From Oscheius dolichura (Eukaryota > Nematoda > Chromadorea > Rhabditida > Rhabditidae), in contig OW051492.1 of NCBI GenBank assembly GCA_932521035.1, positions 930,001 to 994,000 on the forward strand: a DNA stretch of 64,000 nt, written 5' to 3'. The notes below the pieces were generated by a model that made no database searches, was not told the DNA's origin, and saw nothing but the letters and a program-made list of their open reading frames with translations. Both the position numbers and the translations under genes were made by a program. This document shows, piece by piece, positions 46,294 through 58,572 of this stretch. Numbering within the stretch: the first letter of the stretch is position 1; each line of letters starts with the position of its first letter.

Positions 46294-49035
46294 TTAAAGG
46301 GGTTCACCCATTTCTGCGGCTCGTTCTCCTTCGTCGACGATAAACGTCTTTTCTTCACAGCGATAAATGGCAAGAAACGATAATAGAATAAGGAATGCTC
46401 CGATACACAACATATATAAATCAATTGAACTAAATCGGATTATATAGAAGTTTAAAAAGACGTACTTGTTTTCAATTAGGAATATTTTCATATTGAATTC
46501 GTTAAAAACAGACTCAGTAAATGTAGAATAATTGTTACTTTTCATGTCGTATCCTAATTTTTGATTGAAAATACTTTGTTAAAAACTTACCATCAATTAG
46601 GAAAGCAGGCGATTTAACTCTTGCCTGACTTACAGAGTGCTGATAGCAATAAGATTTGTTAGTGTTGTAATCTCCTATCCAATTATAACCATATATCTGA
46701 TGTTTAGCAGCGACGTCGTTGCATTGCTTTTCGTCTTTAACATTTTTTGTATCCGAAGTACGGCCTGAACTACCTTTTTTTGAAAAAAAAATTATCATAC
46801 CAATTGCATACATAGCTAGTGGATATAGCATGTTAGCTATTACATTTCCTCCGGCATTAACACCGACATAGGTTGATTTAACGAATGTTTTGCCTGGAAA
46901 CATGACATATACGTAAAAAAAAACATAGAAACAAACCAACTGTTTTATCCCTCAGCTTTGTAATTAGACTGCAGTTGTAATTTTGTGAAATAACAAGACA
47001 TTCCAGCAAATCATGAGCCTGTAATAGCTTGTAATTGTAAAACAACCTAACAAACAAATTTCTCTTCGATATCAGAGGTGAGTGATTGCGTTACTCCTAC
47101 ATAATCTGCCGCTGCACGTAGCATGGCTTTAGAGGCTTCCACTACTCTCTTGGTAACTTCAACTTTCGCAGTTTCTGTCCAATTCCAGTGATCTAGCATG
47201 CCGTTTATACGCCTAAGAACTTTTAAAAGAAAAAAAAGCAAATTATTTACCCATATGAATAGCCCGTTTGGTTGTAGGGAGCCAAGACGACTCCGACTCC
47301 CCTGTTGTTCACTTTCTTGAAATGATGCCAACTTGAAGGTGGCATACGCCCAGCAGACGATTCGACTGGCACATCACTCTGTAGTGACTTCATCATAGAC
47401 TTCATCTGAAACTCATGCCATTTTTGTGAAAGCAAAGAATACATACTAATGGATCTGCAGAATCGTCTTTATCCATAACGGCGAATAATTTATCTGATAG
47501 TCCAATGTGCTGTGGTTCAATTATAGCTTCCACCTCTTCAGAAGCGATCTACAGCCACAAATAACGTAACTAAAAAAATATCAACCTTTGAAATTTGTAA
47601 CGGAAAATCTTCACTATCGCCATATTCTGGGAAAGCGCCGTTCTGTATTTTGTACATCATATGACTGCTACCTATATAATCAAATGATTCCTTAATTACT
47701 ATTTGAAAAAATGGAATGCAAATAATCTCACTCCGCTTAAAAATGCGAATAGAATATGTTTATTTGTCTTCTCCGAGGCATTTTTAAACGTATCCCAATT
47801 GCTGCCCATAGCCTTCATTGTCGTTAATAGAGCTATAAGTGAGGTGAAAACAGAGAAATCAGCAGGCGACACTGCTGGAATTAAGCCAAAACTATCCATC
47901 TAAAAACCAATATAAACTTAAAATGTTTGAAGTAATACCCGTGCTGTTAACAGAAGATAATTACGGGTTTTAGACTTCTGCCCTTTTTTCTCGATGGGAG
48001 GTGGAACAAATGTAAAAATATTGTAGCTTCCTAGAGGATCACAATAATGCATCCTGAAAAAAAAATCAGAAGAAAATATTTGAACTGCTTACACTCCCTC
48101 AAGTCGCAAGTCAAGCATAACCGCGCCTTCTGCTGATCTTCTCATACATATTTCTGAATTTCCCGCAGCAAACTGTTTATTTTCCATGGACGTTGCGCAA
48201 TATGGATAATCTACTGAAACAGCGCCCGAATTCGGTGTGTTGAAAAGATCGACGCACTAAATATTTTTATAATGATGCATTACGAAAATACCTTATCAAG
48301 ATCTTGTATAGTTTCTTCAGCAACATAAACAATTTGAATATTCCAAAGCTGGTGAATTAAACCTTCTGGAACAATAGCAAACTGTTCGTTCCAATTGTTT
48401 TTCTCACAACCGTCGTTATAATAGCCTTGAAAATTTACTTCCGGATGTAAACATTGTAAATACCTGCATGAGCATTTGGGCAAGATGAATCTGCAGAGTA
48501 AGGCGAAGTTTTACTTATAGTATCTGATTTATCCGCAAAAAGAAGAAGCCCACTCAGACAGTCGGATCGCCTGATCTTGTCCACGGTCAATCTATAGAGA
48601 AGTTTAATAAGTTTTGAGGAAAAAGGAATACTAGAAACAGAAAAAGCAAAAAAAAAGAGACAAACCTATTCAAAAGAGCATTGTTCATATATAAATAGTA
48701 TTTTCCAGTATATCCTGAAAAGCGATCGCGCCAACATGTATCTAGTCCACTCAAATCCATTTCATTTCTTATTTTCACAATAACTCCATGCGCAGAGTTT
48801 CCACTTGCTATAGTTCAATATTTGACAATGACAAGATAAACTTACAACTACACCCAAATTGGTGAGTTCCGTTGAGAAGTGTAAAGCAATACGCCTCATC
48901 TGACAAAGGAAATGTCTTATAATAGTCATCTTCTAATTTCACTGAATAAACACAAACTAAATGATACCATAAGATTATTAAAGAATAATTAATACCAAAA
49001 AAGATCGCTGCGCAGCTCCAGACAAGAATCCTCAT
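46294..49035 (-). CDS. aph-2: Nicastrin, gamma-secretase subunit
   Basis: Type I membrane glycoprotein of the gamma-secretase complex, needed for Notch signalling. The start MRILVWSCAAIFFGINYSLI is a signal peptide; TTTCCAG 25 bases upstream could accept a spliced leader. Matches in order: YCFTLLNGTHQFGCSC (human LLNATHQIGC), RSDCLSGLLLFADKSDTISK, ADSSCPNAHA, the long exon starting MDSFGLIPAVSPADFSVFTS, and the DYIGSS motif. HILFAFLSG joins ESFDYIGSSHMM to restore the GExxDYIG element, with its conserved Glu and Tyr. Later come MDKDDSADP and LDHWNWTETAKVEV. A C-terminal membrane helix (YMLCIGAFLILLSFLAIY) is followed by a short tail ending EMGEPL. About 13 exons. Confidence 0.9.
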
Positions 49036-49219
49036 GACCTTATTATTGAATCATTGACTGGAAACCTGGTGACGCATTTTCAATCAAATAAGTTCAAACA
49101 AATTACGGTAATCCAAAAAGGTTCAAATATATATATATAAAATATATTTATTAAAAAAAAATATGTAACTCAACAAGAATAGGTATGCAACAATTAACTA
49201 TACTATTGAAGATATCCTC

Positions 49220-52200
49220 TTACTTCGATGGAGGCTCTCCGGGTTTGTAATCTTTTCCATGAGCAGTCTAAAAACGGTTATAAATTGAATAGACATTATC
49301 TTACCTTATACTGCTTTTTAAGGTCCAGCAATTTAGCAATTGCTTCCTTAGTATCGAGCGCTTTAGCATCCTTTCCTTTCAACTCACGAACAAGGATCCC
49401 TTGTTTTTCGATTTCGTTATATAGGTCACTTTCTGCAGTGGCAGACGGAGCAGGAGACTGGGGTTTGACCGGAGCCTCACCGGGTTTATAATCTTTTCCA
49501 TGAGCAGCCTGGAAAATACTTGCACATATTATTTGATCTTACTTTATATTGTTTCTTGAGGTCCAGCAATTTAGCAATTGCTTCCTGAGTTGCTGGTGCT
49601 TTCGCGTCCTTTCCTTTCAACTCACGAACAAGGATCCCTTGCTTTTCGATTGCAGTAAACAGATCACTTTCTGCAGTGGCAGACGGAGCAGGAGACTGGG
49701 GTTTGACCGGAGCCTCACCGGGTTTATAATCTTTTCCATGAGCAGCCTGGAAAATACTTGCACATATTATTTGATCTTACTTTATATTGTTTCTTGAGGT
49801 CCAGCAATTTAGCAATTGCTTCCTGAGTTGCTGGTGCTTTCGCGTCCTTTCCTTTCAACTCACGAACAAGGATCCCTTGCTTTTCGATTGCAGTAAACAG
49901 ATCACTTCCTCCAGTGGCAGACGGTGCAGGAGACTGGGGTTTGACCGGAGCCTCACCGGGTTTATAATCTTTTCCATGAGCAGCCTGGAAAATACTTGCA
50001 CATATTATTTGATCTTACTTTATATTGTTTCTTGAGGTCCAGCAATTTAGCAATTGCTTCCTGAGTTGCTGGTGCTTTCGCGTCCTTTCCTTTCAACTCA
50101 CGAACAAGGATCCCTTGCTTTTCGATTGCAGTAAACAGATCACTTCCTCCAGTGGCAGACGGTGCAGGAGACTCGGTCTTCACCGGAGCCTCACCGGGTT
50201 TATAATCTTTTCCATGAGTAGCCTGAAAAATAATTGTACACCAGCGGGCTTTCGGCAGCCTACGGCTGTCGTAACACGACAACTTATCCATTTCGACCTA
50301 TGGGGGCCTTTCCACTCTTCTGCCGACGACCGCCTGCGGCGACCCCCGGGATTAAAAAATTAATAATCCCTTTACCGTCGGACACTTTCCCATCGGACAG
50401 ACAAACAAACAAACAAACAGACAGACAAACACCATAGCACTTTAATAGTAAGGGACCAGCGGGCCTTCGGCAGCCTACGGCTATCGTCTTGTTAGAATTA
50501 TCCGTTTCAACTTGTGACAACCTTTCCGCTCTTCCGCCGACGACCGCCTGCGGCGGCCCCCGGGATTAAGAAATTTGTTACCCCTTTACCGTCGGACACT
50601 TTCCCATCGGACAGACAAACAAACAAACAAACAGACAGACAAACACCATAGCACTTTAATAATAGTAAGGGATAAACTTAATTGGTTTCACCTTATATTG
50701 TTTTTTGAGGTTCAGCAATTTAGCAATTGCTTCCTGAGTTGCTGGTGCTTTCGCGTCCTTTCCTTTCAAATCACGAACAAGGATCCCTTGTTTTTCGATT
50801 TCGTTATATAGGTCACTTCCTTCGCTAGCAGCAGTATCAGGAGATGCAACTTTCACCGGAGGAGCTTTTCCAGATTCCTTTGTAACTCCTGCTTTAGCAT
50901 CTTTGACATGGCCATCGGGTACGTTAACCAGTAATAAAGGAGTTTCTACATCGCTGAAACCCAAATAATTACTGAACTCAATAAACCAACCTGTAAACGC
51001 TCTTTGCTGCATATTCATGATCGCAAATGTAATATCCTTTTCTTTGTATTTGAATAATGTCTCCTTTTTTAAGATATTTCAAGGCAGGTTCACCGATTAA
51101 TTTGGTGTAGTTCTAATATAAGAATATTAAAATGAGCTGTCATCTATGCTAACCACAGAGTCGAAATTAATAAATTGCTTCCAGTCTTCGTCTTTACCGA
51201 CAACTGCTTTACTGATGATGTGGTCGTAATCAACACAAACAACGGGGATAAATGACTTTTCCTTTGTATTGCCCATCCAAGTGACTTTCATCGTTTTCTT
51301 GTAATCCTACAAACTACTTATTAAACTAAACTAATATAATAAATAACCTTATTGTCCAGATCAAGCTTGGCTTTTACGCTGACAACCTTATCATCTTTTT
51401 TATCCACGGATGTAATTGTTAAATTACCCCAATTCACAAAAGTAACAGAATCGCCTGTCTTCATTTCACGAGCATCAGCTTGTTCAAGAAGCAATTTGCT
51501 GCCTCGTAGAATTTTTTTGCTTCCAACATCAGGGTTCTATTAAACGTATTAACTTATATTTATTAGCTACCTTGGGATGAAGAGGGACTTCTGCTTCTTC
51601 CTCTTGAACTGGGCCCTCAATTATCACAGAAACAATATCCTTCTCTTCGAGGGCAGTATAACGAGGGGCTACAGGATCAATAACTTTCTTATTGAATGCC
51701 CAAATTTTGTCCCATTCCATCATCACAACAGATCTGGATCCTCCTTGAGCAATAATAAATTGCTTTAGACCTTCAACGGTCATTCCATGTCGCATTACAC
51801 CACGGACTGTTGGTAATCGTGGATCATCCCTGTAAGATCAAATATATAAAACGGCACATAGAATCCTTACCAGCCTTCGACGTGTCTTTCCTCTACAAAC
51901 CATGTAAGTTTCCTTTTACTCATAACAGTGTGCGTCATATTGAGACGAGCATATTCCCAAATATGAGGCCTGCGAAGATCAAGGGCATCACAAATGAAAT
52001 AATATTGGTCGTCACGATCATGATATTCAGTTGTGCGAAGAGCATGAGTTACTCCTTCGACAGAATCCACAATAGGACAAGCAAAATCATATGTAGGATA
52101 TACTCTATAAAAATGTCGTTATGAAGCCATAAAACAACATACTTGTATTTAGTTCCAGTACGAACGTGCTCTTCGGGTTTACACCGATAAATTGTCGGAT

Positions 52201-53735
52201 CGCGCATAGCTCCATTATTAGAGCTCATATCAATTTTTATCCGAACACAACACTGCATTCCTCGTTGCGAACCGTTCTTCATCTCTTCCCATAAAGACAA
52301 ATTTTGCTCTGGGGCTATAAGAGAAAAGATTGCCATAGATGCTATCCACCATACCGGTACTCCGATTCTTGCTTTCCTTCCTCTCTTCTCTTTCCTTTCT
52401 CATTGTTTCAGTATCCGTGTCATCTACGTAAGCTTTGCCTTCTTTGAGGAGCTTTTCACACATTTGTAAAATCAGCTCGAAATGGTCAGAAGAGTGACTC
52501 CAAATGTCTGGCTTGATCTCCAAAAGCTCAAGGTCTTCTAGAATAACCTGAAATTTTATTGTAAATATTAATACAAGCTAAAAATGGTACCTTTTCAAAG
52601 TGAGCATTCTCTTTAGCAGGATTTGTATCATCAAACCGCATGATAAGCTTTCCTTCAAATGTTTGCTGATAGTATTGGTTAAGAAGAGCGGCCTTTGCAT
52701 GTCCAATATGAAGATATCCACTGGCTTCAGGTGGGAATCTGACCACAACCTTGCCTTTTTCTGCTCCAGGAAGATCCACAAATTTGCCTTCATCCTTTTG
52801 TTTTTCTTTCGATGGCCCGCCCTTCTCTTTGGTGGGAACACTCTAAAAATATAGGATGTAAATAACGAACTATTCAAGATATACCTTTGCTCTTGATTTA
52901 TGTGCTGTCATGGCTAGGGCATCAACAAACGTAGAATCTTCTAGAACCATATTGAATAAGGTGGAATGACTTTTTTGAAGCTGAAAATGTCATGATAAGA
53001 TAGCTGCTGTCAATTAGGGAGAAAACGGATGGAAGTATCCACCTACGTGAACTACTATTTCGAAAGGATTATAATTAGAATCGTTGCGAGCACTAGGCAA
53101 GGCGGGGCCGAGTGCCCGAAGAGCCATTTTAATCCAAGATATAATCGAGAGAGGCGCTGTAATATTGCGCAACAGACAACGAAGACTGCCCAATATTGCA
53201 TGCAATTAGTAACATACTTCAGGAGATGAAGCAATAATAGCCCAAAGAGCTAGGTCCGCTGCAGTTAGACGTCCTCCAATAACAGTTCCGTCTTTAGAAA
53301 ATTCCATGGACGTCAAAATTTCATTTGCAGATAAAAATCCATCTTGAATGTTTTCGGCAAGGCACAAAACTTCTTCAATCTGAAGTCAAAAACATTATAG
53401 CGATACAGAGAAAAGCGTACTTTTGCCTGCTCAAAACAGTTCTTTCCTAGAAGCTCTTTGTTCTTCTTTGACGATTGCGCAATGATTCTTGCAATTGCGA
53501 CATCGTTAACAATGCGAACACCATCTCTAAAAAAATTGAACTACATTCCAAAAATATGCAAGACGCAGTGATCATTAGAAGAAAAAACGTACAAGTTCAG
53601 TAAAGTGCTACTCTCACTGGTCAGGGCGACGGTAGCCTTGGGTGAAAACCCTCCTACTGACAAGGTGAGCAGTGATGCAAGGGGAGGATTGGTGATATTG
53701 CCCGTAATTGATAGGGTCCGCTCAAAAGCTACCAT
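49220..53735 (-). CDS. ears-1: Glutamyl-tRNA synthetase with five WHEP domains
   Basis: Cytosolic enzyme that attaches glutamate to tRNA-Glu. The N-terminal GST-like domain ([17 protein letters not shown]) precedes the class Ic catalytic core: [20 protein letters not shown] with the HIGH motif, [59 protein letters not shown], and [13 protein letters not shown] in place of KMSKS. The anticodon-binding barrel follows. Then come five WHEP repeats ([24 protein letters not shown] type) joined by Pro/Ala/Ser linkers. The protein ends KPGEPPSK with a clear stop. No prolyl-tRNA synthetase part follows, as in C. elegans, where the two enzymes are separate genes. The first WHEP differs slightly; the other four are near copies. 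Nicastrin starts 184 bases downstream. Confidence 0.9.
49310..50222 (-). repeat. Tandem 238-base exon-plus-intron repeats encoding WHEP domains
   Basis: Equivalent points lie exactly 238 bases apart (49549, 49787, 50025 in the reverse frame). Each unit is one WHEP-linker exon of about 190 bases plus one intron of about 48 bases. The intron sequence (AAGTAAGATCAAATAATATG on the coding strand) is virtually unchanged between units. A fourth, more diverged unit lies at 49310-49510. Identical introns show the amplification, or gene conversion between units, is recent. Confidence 0.9.
50241..50671. repeat. Two ~215-base direct repeats with a CAAA microsatellite
   Basis: Copies at 50241-50455 and 50456-50671 begin CCAGCGGGC(T/C)TTCGGCAGCC and end CACTTTAATAGTAAGGGA. 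Each contains CGACCGCCTGCGGCG(A/G)CCC, a TTACCGTCGGACACTTTCCC block and ACAAACAAACAAACAAACAG. They occupy the intron between the first WHEP exon and the amplified ones. The GC-rich hairpin-forming sequence is foreign to the surrounding gene and looks like part of a mobile or satellite sequence. Confidence 0.85.
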
Positions 53736-54291
53736 TCTGAAACATATGATTTACATGAAGATATATATAAAATGAACGGCAAGAGCGAATGGAGTAATCA
53801 AAAACATTGTTGGGCAAGCCCCTCGTTAGTATTTGCACAGATTTAGTTTACTTCAATGCAATTGTAAGCATTGAACGTTGTAATGAAATACTGGATTCTT
53901 CTGTTCTGCTTGCGGTATCGAGGTAAAATCGTAGATTAGCGTTTGCATAATGGATAAATGTGTAAAACCGAGTGTCGCCATGTAGATTTGTATCTTTGCC
54001 TTTCTACTTGTATTGGTTAGATATGCTATACATCCAATTGCAGCAATAGACACATGTTACGAACAGTACTTTGAGAAATAAAACGAGCAAATGTGTGAAG
54101 AGTGAAACTCTTCAAAAGTGTTTTCAAAGTAACCCTTTGAATGGCCGTAGAGCACTTTCGCAATGGAGCGATGCACACTTTCAGTCGTGAACAGTCGTCT
54201 GTCACATTCCACCTCTAACGTTCTGCCTTTCACCACTTTATGTGCTTGAATATAATGAACTATATATTTCAGATTTATTCAAAGCTGGGCG
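53736..54291. promoter_or_regulatory. Divergent spacer between ears-1 and a zinc-finger gene
   Basis: The 556 bases separate two start codons pointing apart, so both promoters should be here. The plus-strand gene is preceded by ATATATTTCAG 20 bases before its ATG. A 66-codon minus-strand open frame (53853-54053) has no support. No factor-binding site can be named. Confidence 0.45.
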
Positions 54292-55974
54292 ATGGCCGAT
54301 TTTATAGCATTTAAATGCTCATTATGTAGCTGTGAAGCAGGTTTGGGCAATTTTTAAACGGGCCCATTTAGATTTCAGCTAGCCTTGAATTTTTAGAAGG
54401 ACATATTTGGAACAGACATCTGGGAACTTTTCAATACAATTGTGGAGAATGTAGTTACCCAGCACTAAACTATCAAGCATTAGCAGCACATTTTGAAAGC
54501 AAGCATCAACTGTGCCAGGTTTATTTCCGTATTGTTTGCTTACACATATATTTAGGAGATTTCTTTTAAACGCAAAATATCAGATGAAATAAAGCTACGG
54601 GAAATAGTTGCAGCCTCTATTACTGTTCCTGTTTATGATGATGAAGAACATATTTATGATGAAGAAAATGGTCAAGTTCCGGACGTAAGTGATATTACTT
54701 ATTAGTAACGTGAGTATATTCAGGTTATTGAATCAACGCAGAATTCAAATATCCTAACAGAAGAAATTCCTATGGAAATGGAAGCTATTGAGAATCCAGA
54801 ACAAATTATTCAAGTAGTTCCACAACCTGTTGTAGTTATTTATTATTTTAAAGGGTGTAGATCAAAATGGCCAAGTAATATACGTTAGTAAACAAGATTA
54901 CCCAGCCGAAGATCTTCAACTTCTGGAAAGTGAGGCGGGCACATCCATGATGACTAATCAAAATGGAGAGGTTTGATTGTTTTGTTTCAAAATCATAGCT
55001 TTATAGGTTGTTGCAATTGCTGATGATAATGGCGATCTCGTAGATTGCGATGAAGAAAATCCCTATACTCTCTATTCTGGTCATGATCTTCTCGACGACG
55101 GCTATCAATATGTAGACGAAGAGGGTAACACAGTTTATGTTACGGATCAATATCCACAAACGGTAATTTTTTGACTAGGGGAAAAATTTATACATTTTTA
55201 GAGCAAAGGCCCTCGACAAATGAATATAAGGGCAATGAAACATCGACACATTAATTTAATTATTGATAAAGTAAGCAGAAGTAGCGTGAAAAAACGAGCA
55301 ACAACAATATGGACTTGTCCTGATTGCGGAAAAACTATCATGGTAATGAATAGCCAATTTTCTTTTAAATTATTTAGTACCCATCACGGATTGAGGCTCA
55401 TCGGCGAATGCATCAGGGTGAGAAACCTTACACCTGTCAAGAATGTGGTAACAAATTCGCTCAAAAAGGAGCGCTAAAATGTCACATGCGGAGTCATTCT
55501 GGTTTGTTTTTCAAGAGCAAAATCTAGGTTTATTTTAGGTGAAAAACCTTATGCTTGTACATGGGACTGTGGTAAAAGTTTTGTGTCTGCATCAGCTCAA
55601 CGTATGCACGAAAAATTACACAGGTTTGATTTAATGCTTTATTGGCACATAATAATTTTAGCGGAGAAAGAAATTATGGTTGCCGTGTTTGTGGAAAACT
55701 TTTTGTTAAAAAATCACATCTAATACGACATGAAGAAGTATTTTTATCTGGCATTGTTAGTTATTTCCATTTTTAGGGTGTCCATCATATACAATCAGTA
55801 GAGCATGTACAGATACTTCCAATGGGACTAGATATAGCAGGAAGCTCAACAGAACTTTTAAAAAACATTGTTAATGGTGTAGTGGAAGAGGTGAGGCGAT
55901 CGTTTTATGTTGTATATTTGGTCTAGGTTCAAAAGGAGCGAGAACTCAAAGCAACAATAAAACAAGAAAGATGA
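54292..55974 (+). CDS. C2H2 zinc-finger protein, family not identified
   Basis: Probable nuclear DNA-binding factor. The first exon MADFIAFKCSLCSCEA joins SLEFLEGHIWNRHLGTFQYN to form an N-terminal pair of C2H2 fingers (CSLC...H...H; CGECSYPALNYQALAAHFES). About 250 residues of acidic linker follow (EDLQLLESEAG, DDNGDLVDCDEENPYTLYSG). Four fingers then lie near the C-terminus: WTCPDCGKTIM, YTCQECGNKFAQKGALKCHM, YACTWDCGKSFVSASAQRMH and YGCRVCGKLFVKKSHLIRH. TGEKPY-type linkers (HQGEKPYTC, HSGEKPYAC) join them. The tail ends ATIKQER. About nine exons with small introns. The first of the C-terminal four is interrupted by an intron. I cannot assign a nematode orthologue. Confidence 0.8.
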
Positions 55975-56099
55975 TATCAGAAGAAGTCATCATAAAAATA
56001 GATAGAAGATTTTATATGTCATCTTATTGTCATCAAACCAGTGATCTCTAATAAATTAGATAGTTTTACTCCATGCACATTCTTTTTCTTTACTTTCAG

Positions 56100-56251
56100 G
56101 ATTTCTTAGCCACGGCAATAGGAAGAGGCAGCTGGCTGGCCTCCTCTATTGATTCCTGTTACAACCCGCTTTTCGGAAGACTTACGGGCCGAAATGCCGA
56201 ATCCGGACGCCTGGGGGTCTTTCCCCAGAGACCGATTACTTATTCCATTTG
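56100..56251 (+). other. Orphan exon-like segment, SH3-end-like
   Basis: After CTTTACTTTCAG a 50-codon open frame reads DFLATAIGRGSWLASSIDSC and later LTGRNAESGRLGVFPQRP, then stops with TGA. It is clearly more GC-rich than its neighbours. GRLGVFP resembles the end of some SH3 domains. It could be an alternative last exon of the zinc-finger gene (phases match), a displaced copy of an exon from elsewhere, or chance. Confidence 0.35.
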
Positions 56252-56327
56252 ACTTTATAGTCCCTTCTCTCTGAATGATTTCCTTTTTGGCTTATTTTTT
56301 ATAAAGTTCAGGTGAAATTTAAATAAA

Positions 56328-58434
56328 ATGAAGACGTTCTTGTTGCTAATTGTCCTAGTCTTCTGTGTGTCAGCAAATGAAGATGCTAAAAGGCTTTATG
56401 ATGACCTTATGGTCAATTATAACCGCCACAGAAGGTAAGACTGTCAACAATAGGTTCCACTACTAATTAGGGCCGATTTGAAATATTTACAACGTTTTCT
56501 ATAATTTCAGACCAGCAAAAAGTCCCCATGAATCTCTTACCATCAAACTAAAACTTCGCCTCAGTCAAATTATCGATGTGGTAATTTTTCTCCTAATTTT
56601 TTATAATTCAAACGAAATCATTTACAGCATGAGATAGATCAAATTATGACCTGTTCCGTATGGCTAAAGCAAGTATGGCATGATCCAAAACTTGCATGGA
56701 ATCCTAAAAATTACGGTGGAGTGAGCGTTTTATACGTTCCATATGAAATGATCTGGGTTCCTGATATTGTTCTCTACAATAAGTACTAATTATTGTAATT
56801 TCTTCATCGCACAGTAATTTTCTAGTGCTGATAGTACCTACAACATAACAATCGCTACAAAAGCAACCCTTCATCATTCTGGAATGGTGACATGGGAACC
56901 TCCGGCTATTTTTAAAAGCATGTGTCAAATTGATGTTCGCTGGTAACTAAAAACTGCGATTATAAAAAAGGCAAGACATTTTAGGTTCCCCTTTGATGAA
57001 CAACAATGCCATCTAAAGGTAAGTTAAGTTCATATTCTTTTTTTAGCTGGACATTTAGTTCGGTTCGTGGACATATTCCGAAAATTTGCTCAATTTGGAA
57101 CTATTAGAAGATAATGTTCGCCACGAGGAAGAAATAAATGAAAATGGAATAGCGGACAATATAACTATTGCCGACGATGGAATTGGTTCGTTATCACAAC
57201 AATTTACAAACTTTTTCAGATCTCTCTGATTATTATCCGTCTGTAGAATGGGATATTATGTCTCGTGTAGCGAAGAGACGTTCTAAAAATTATCCCAGCT
57301 GCTGTCCACAAAGTGCATATATCGATATTATGTATTATCTTCAACTACGGCGAAAACCTCTCTTCTATACCGTCAATCTTGTCTTTCCCTGTGTGGGAAT
57401 ATCGTTCCTGACAATTCTCGTATTTTACCTGCCCTCTGACTCTGGAGAAAAAGTCACTCTATGTATTTCAATCCTTGTAGCACTGACTATCTTCTTTCTT
57501 CTGCTGGTAAAGTTATCCCTCAATAAAATAGATATAGTATAAATTCAGACAGAAATCATCCCTGCCACTTCAATAACTTTACCTCTTATTGGAAAATATC
57601 TTCTATTTACCATGGTTATGGTTACGCTTTCCGTTGTAGTCACTGTAATAGGTCAGTTGATATCCTCAAAGGAATAATTCACTTGAAATAATAATAAGAA
57701 GAAAAAAAGACTCACTTCCATATTTTTACAGCTTTGAATCTTCATTGGCGTACTCCCACCACCCATTTGATGCCAAAATGGGTCAAATTAGTCTTCCTAA
57801 AATGGTTACCGAAGATCCTCTTCATGAGACGACCCCTCGACGACACAGAAGAATCTTTCCGACGAGTAAGCACCCGCCGCCAGGGAGGTATTCCATCAAT
57901 ACGAGAAAAATATATAACAGCCAATTCGTAGGTCCAACTACCCTAGACGGTAAAATTCCCCTAAATTATCACGAGCATCGTGTGAGTCGAGATGTTGGGA
58001 GAGGCGCCCCGGGGACGGCAGTTGATGACCGTATTCAGAAGTTATACTACTCTCCCCAAGTGGTTAAAGCCTTTGAAAATATTTGTTTCATTGCTGAACT
58101 ATTGAAAAAGAAAGATCGAGATGATAAGGTAGAAAAAATCCACTATTTTACCAAAGAACGGGGCGTTTAGATTGATGAAGATTGGAAATATGTAGCCATG
58201 GTGTTGGATAGGCTTTTCCTTCTCATATTTTCTATGGCCTGTTTTGTTGGTACCGTTATTATTTTGCTACAGGTAAGGAAATTGTATAGATTATCAAAAC
58301 GGAAACAAAATTTCATATTTTTTGTATAATATTCTCACTTACAGGCTCCAACTCTCTATGATGACAGAAAGCCCATTGATCTTCAATACCGCCCTGCTAA
58401 TCTAACACCAGTAACTACCGGGTTACAGCCATAA
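56328..58434 (+). CDS. Nicotinic acetylcholine receptor alpha subunit (UNC-38/UNC-63-like)
   Basis: Subunit of a pentameric cation channel at the cell surface, probably in muscle. Signal peptide [16 protein letters not shown]. The extracellular domain contains [40 protein letters not shown] and the Cys-loop (C, 13 residues, C ending EQQCHLKF). [13 protein letters not shown] holds the vicinal cysteine pair that defines alpha subunits. TM1 is [22 protein letters not shown]2 [20 protein letters not shown], and TM3 follows [20 protein letters not shown] cytoplasmic loop of about 130 residues and TM4 ([20 protein letters not shown]) follow. A Glu at the start of TM2 favours cation selectivity. Overall it resembles levamisole-receptor alpha subunits; I cannot choose between UNC-38, UNC-63 and relatives. 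Confidence 0.88.
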
Positions 58435-58572
58435 TAATAAACAACTACATTACATCCCAAAAGGATAATTGAGTGGACATCCCAAAAGGACAATTGAGGG
58501 TAATTGAGTGGACGGAAATCTTTATCGTATACGAGGAATAAAATATATCGCAATTTGGGAGGGTAGAAGAAG

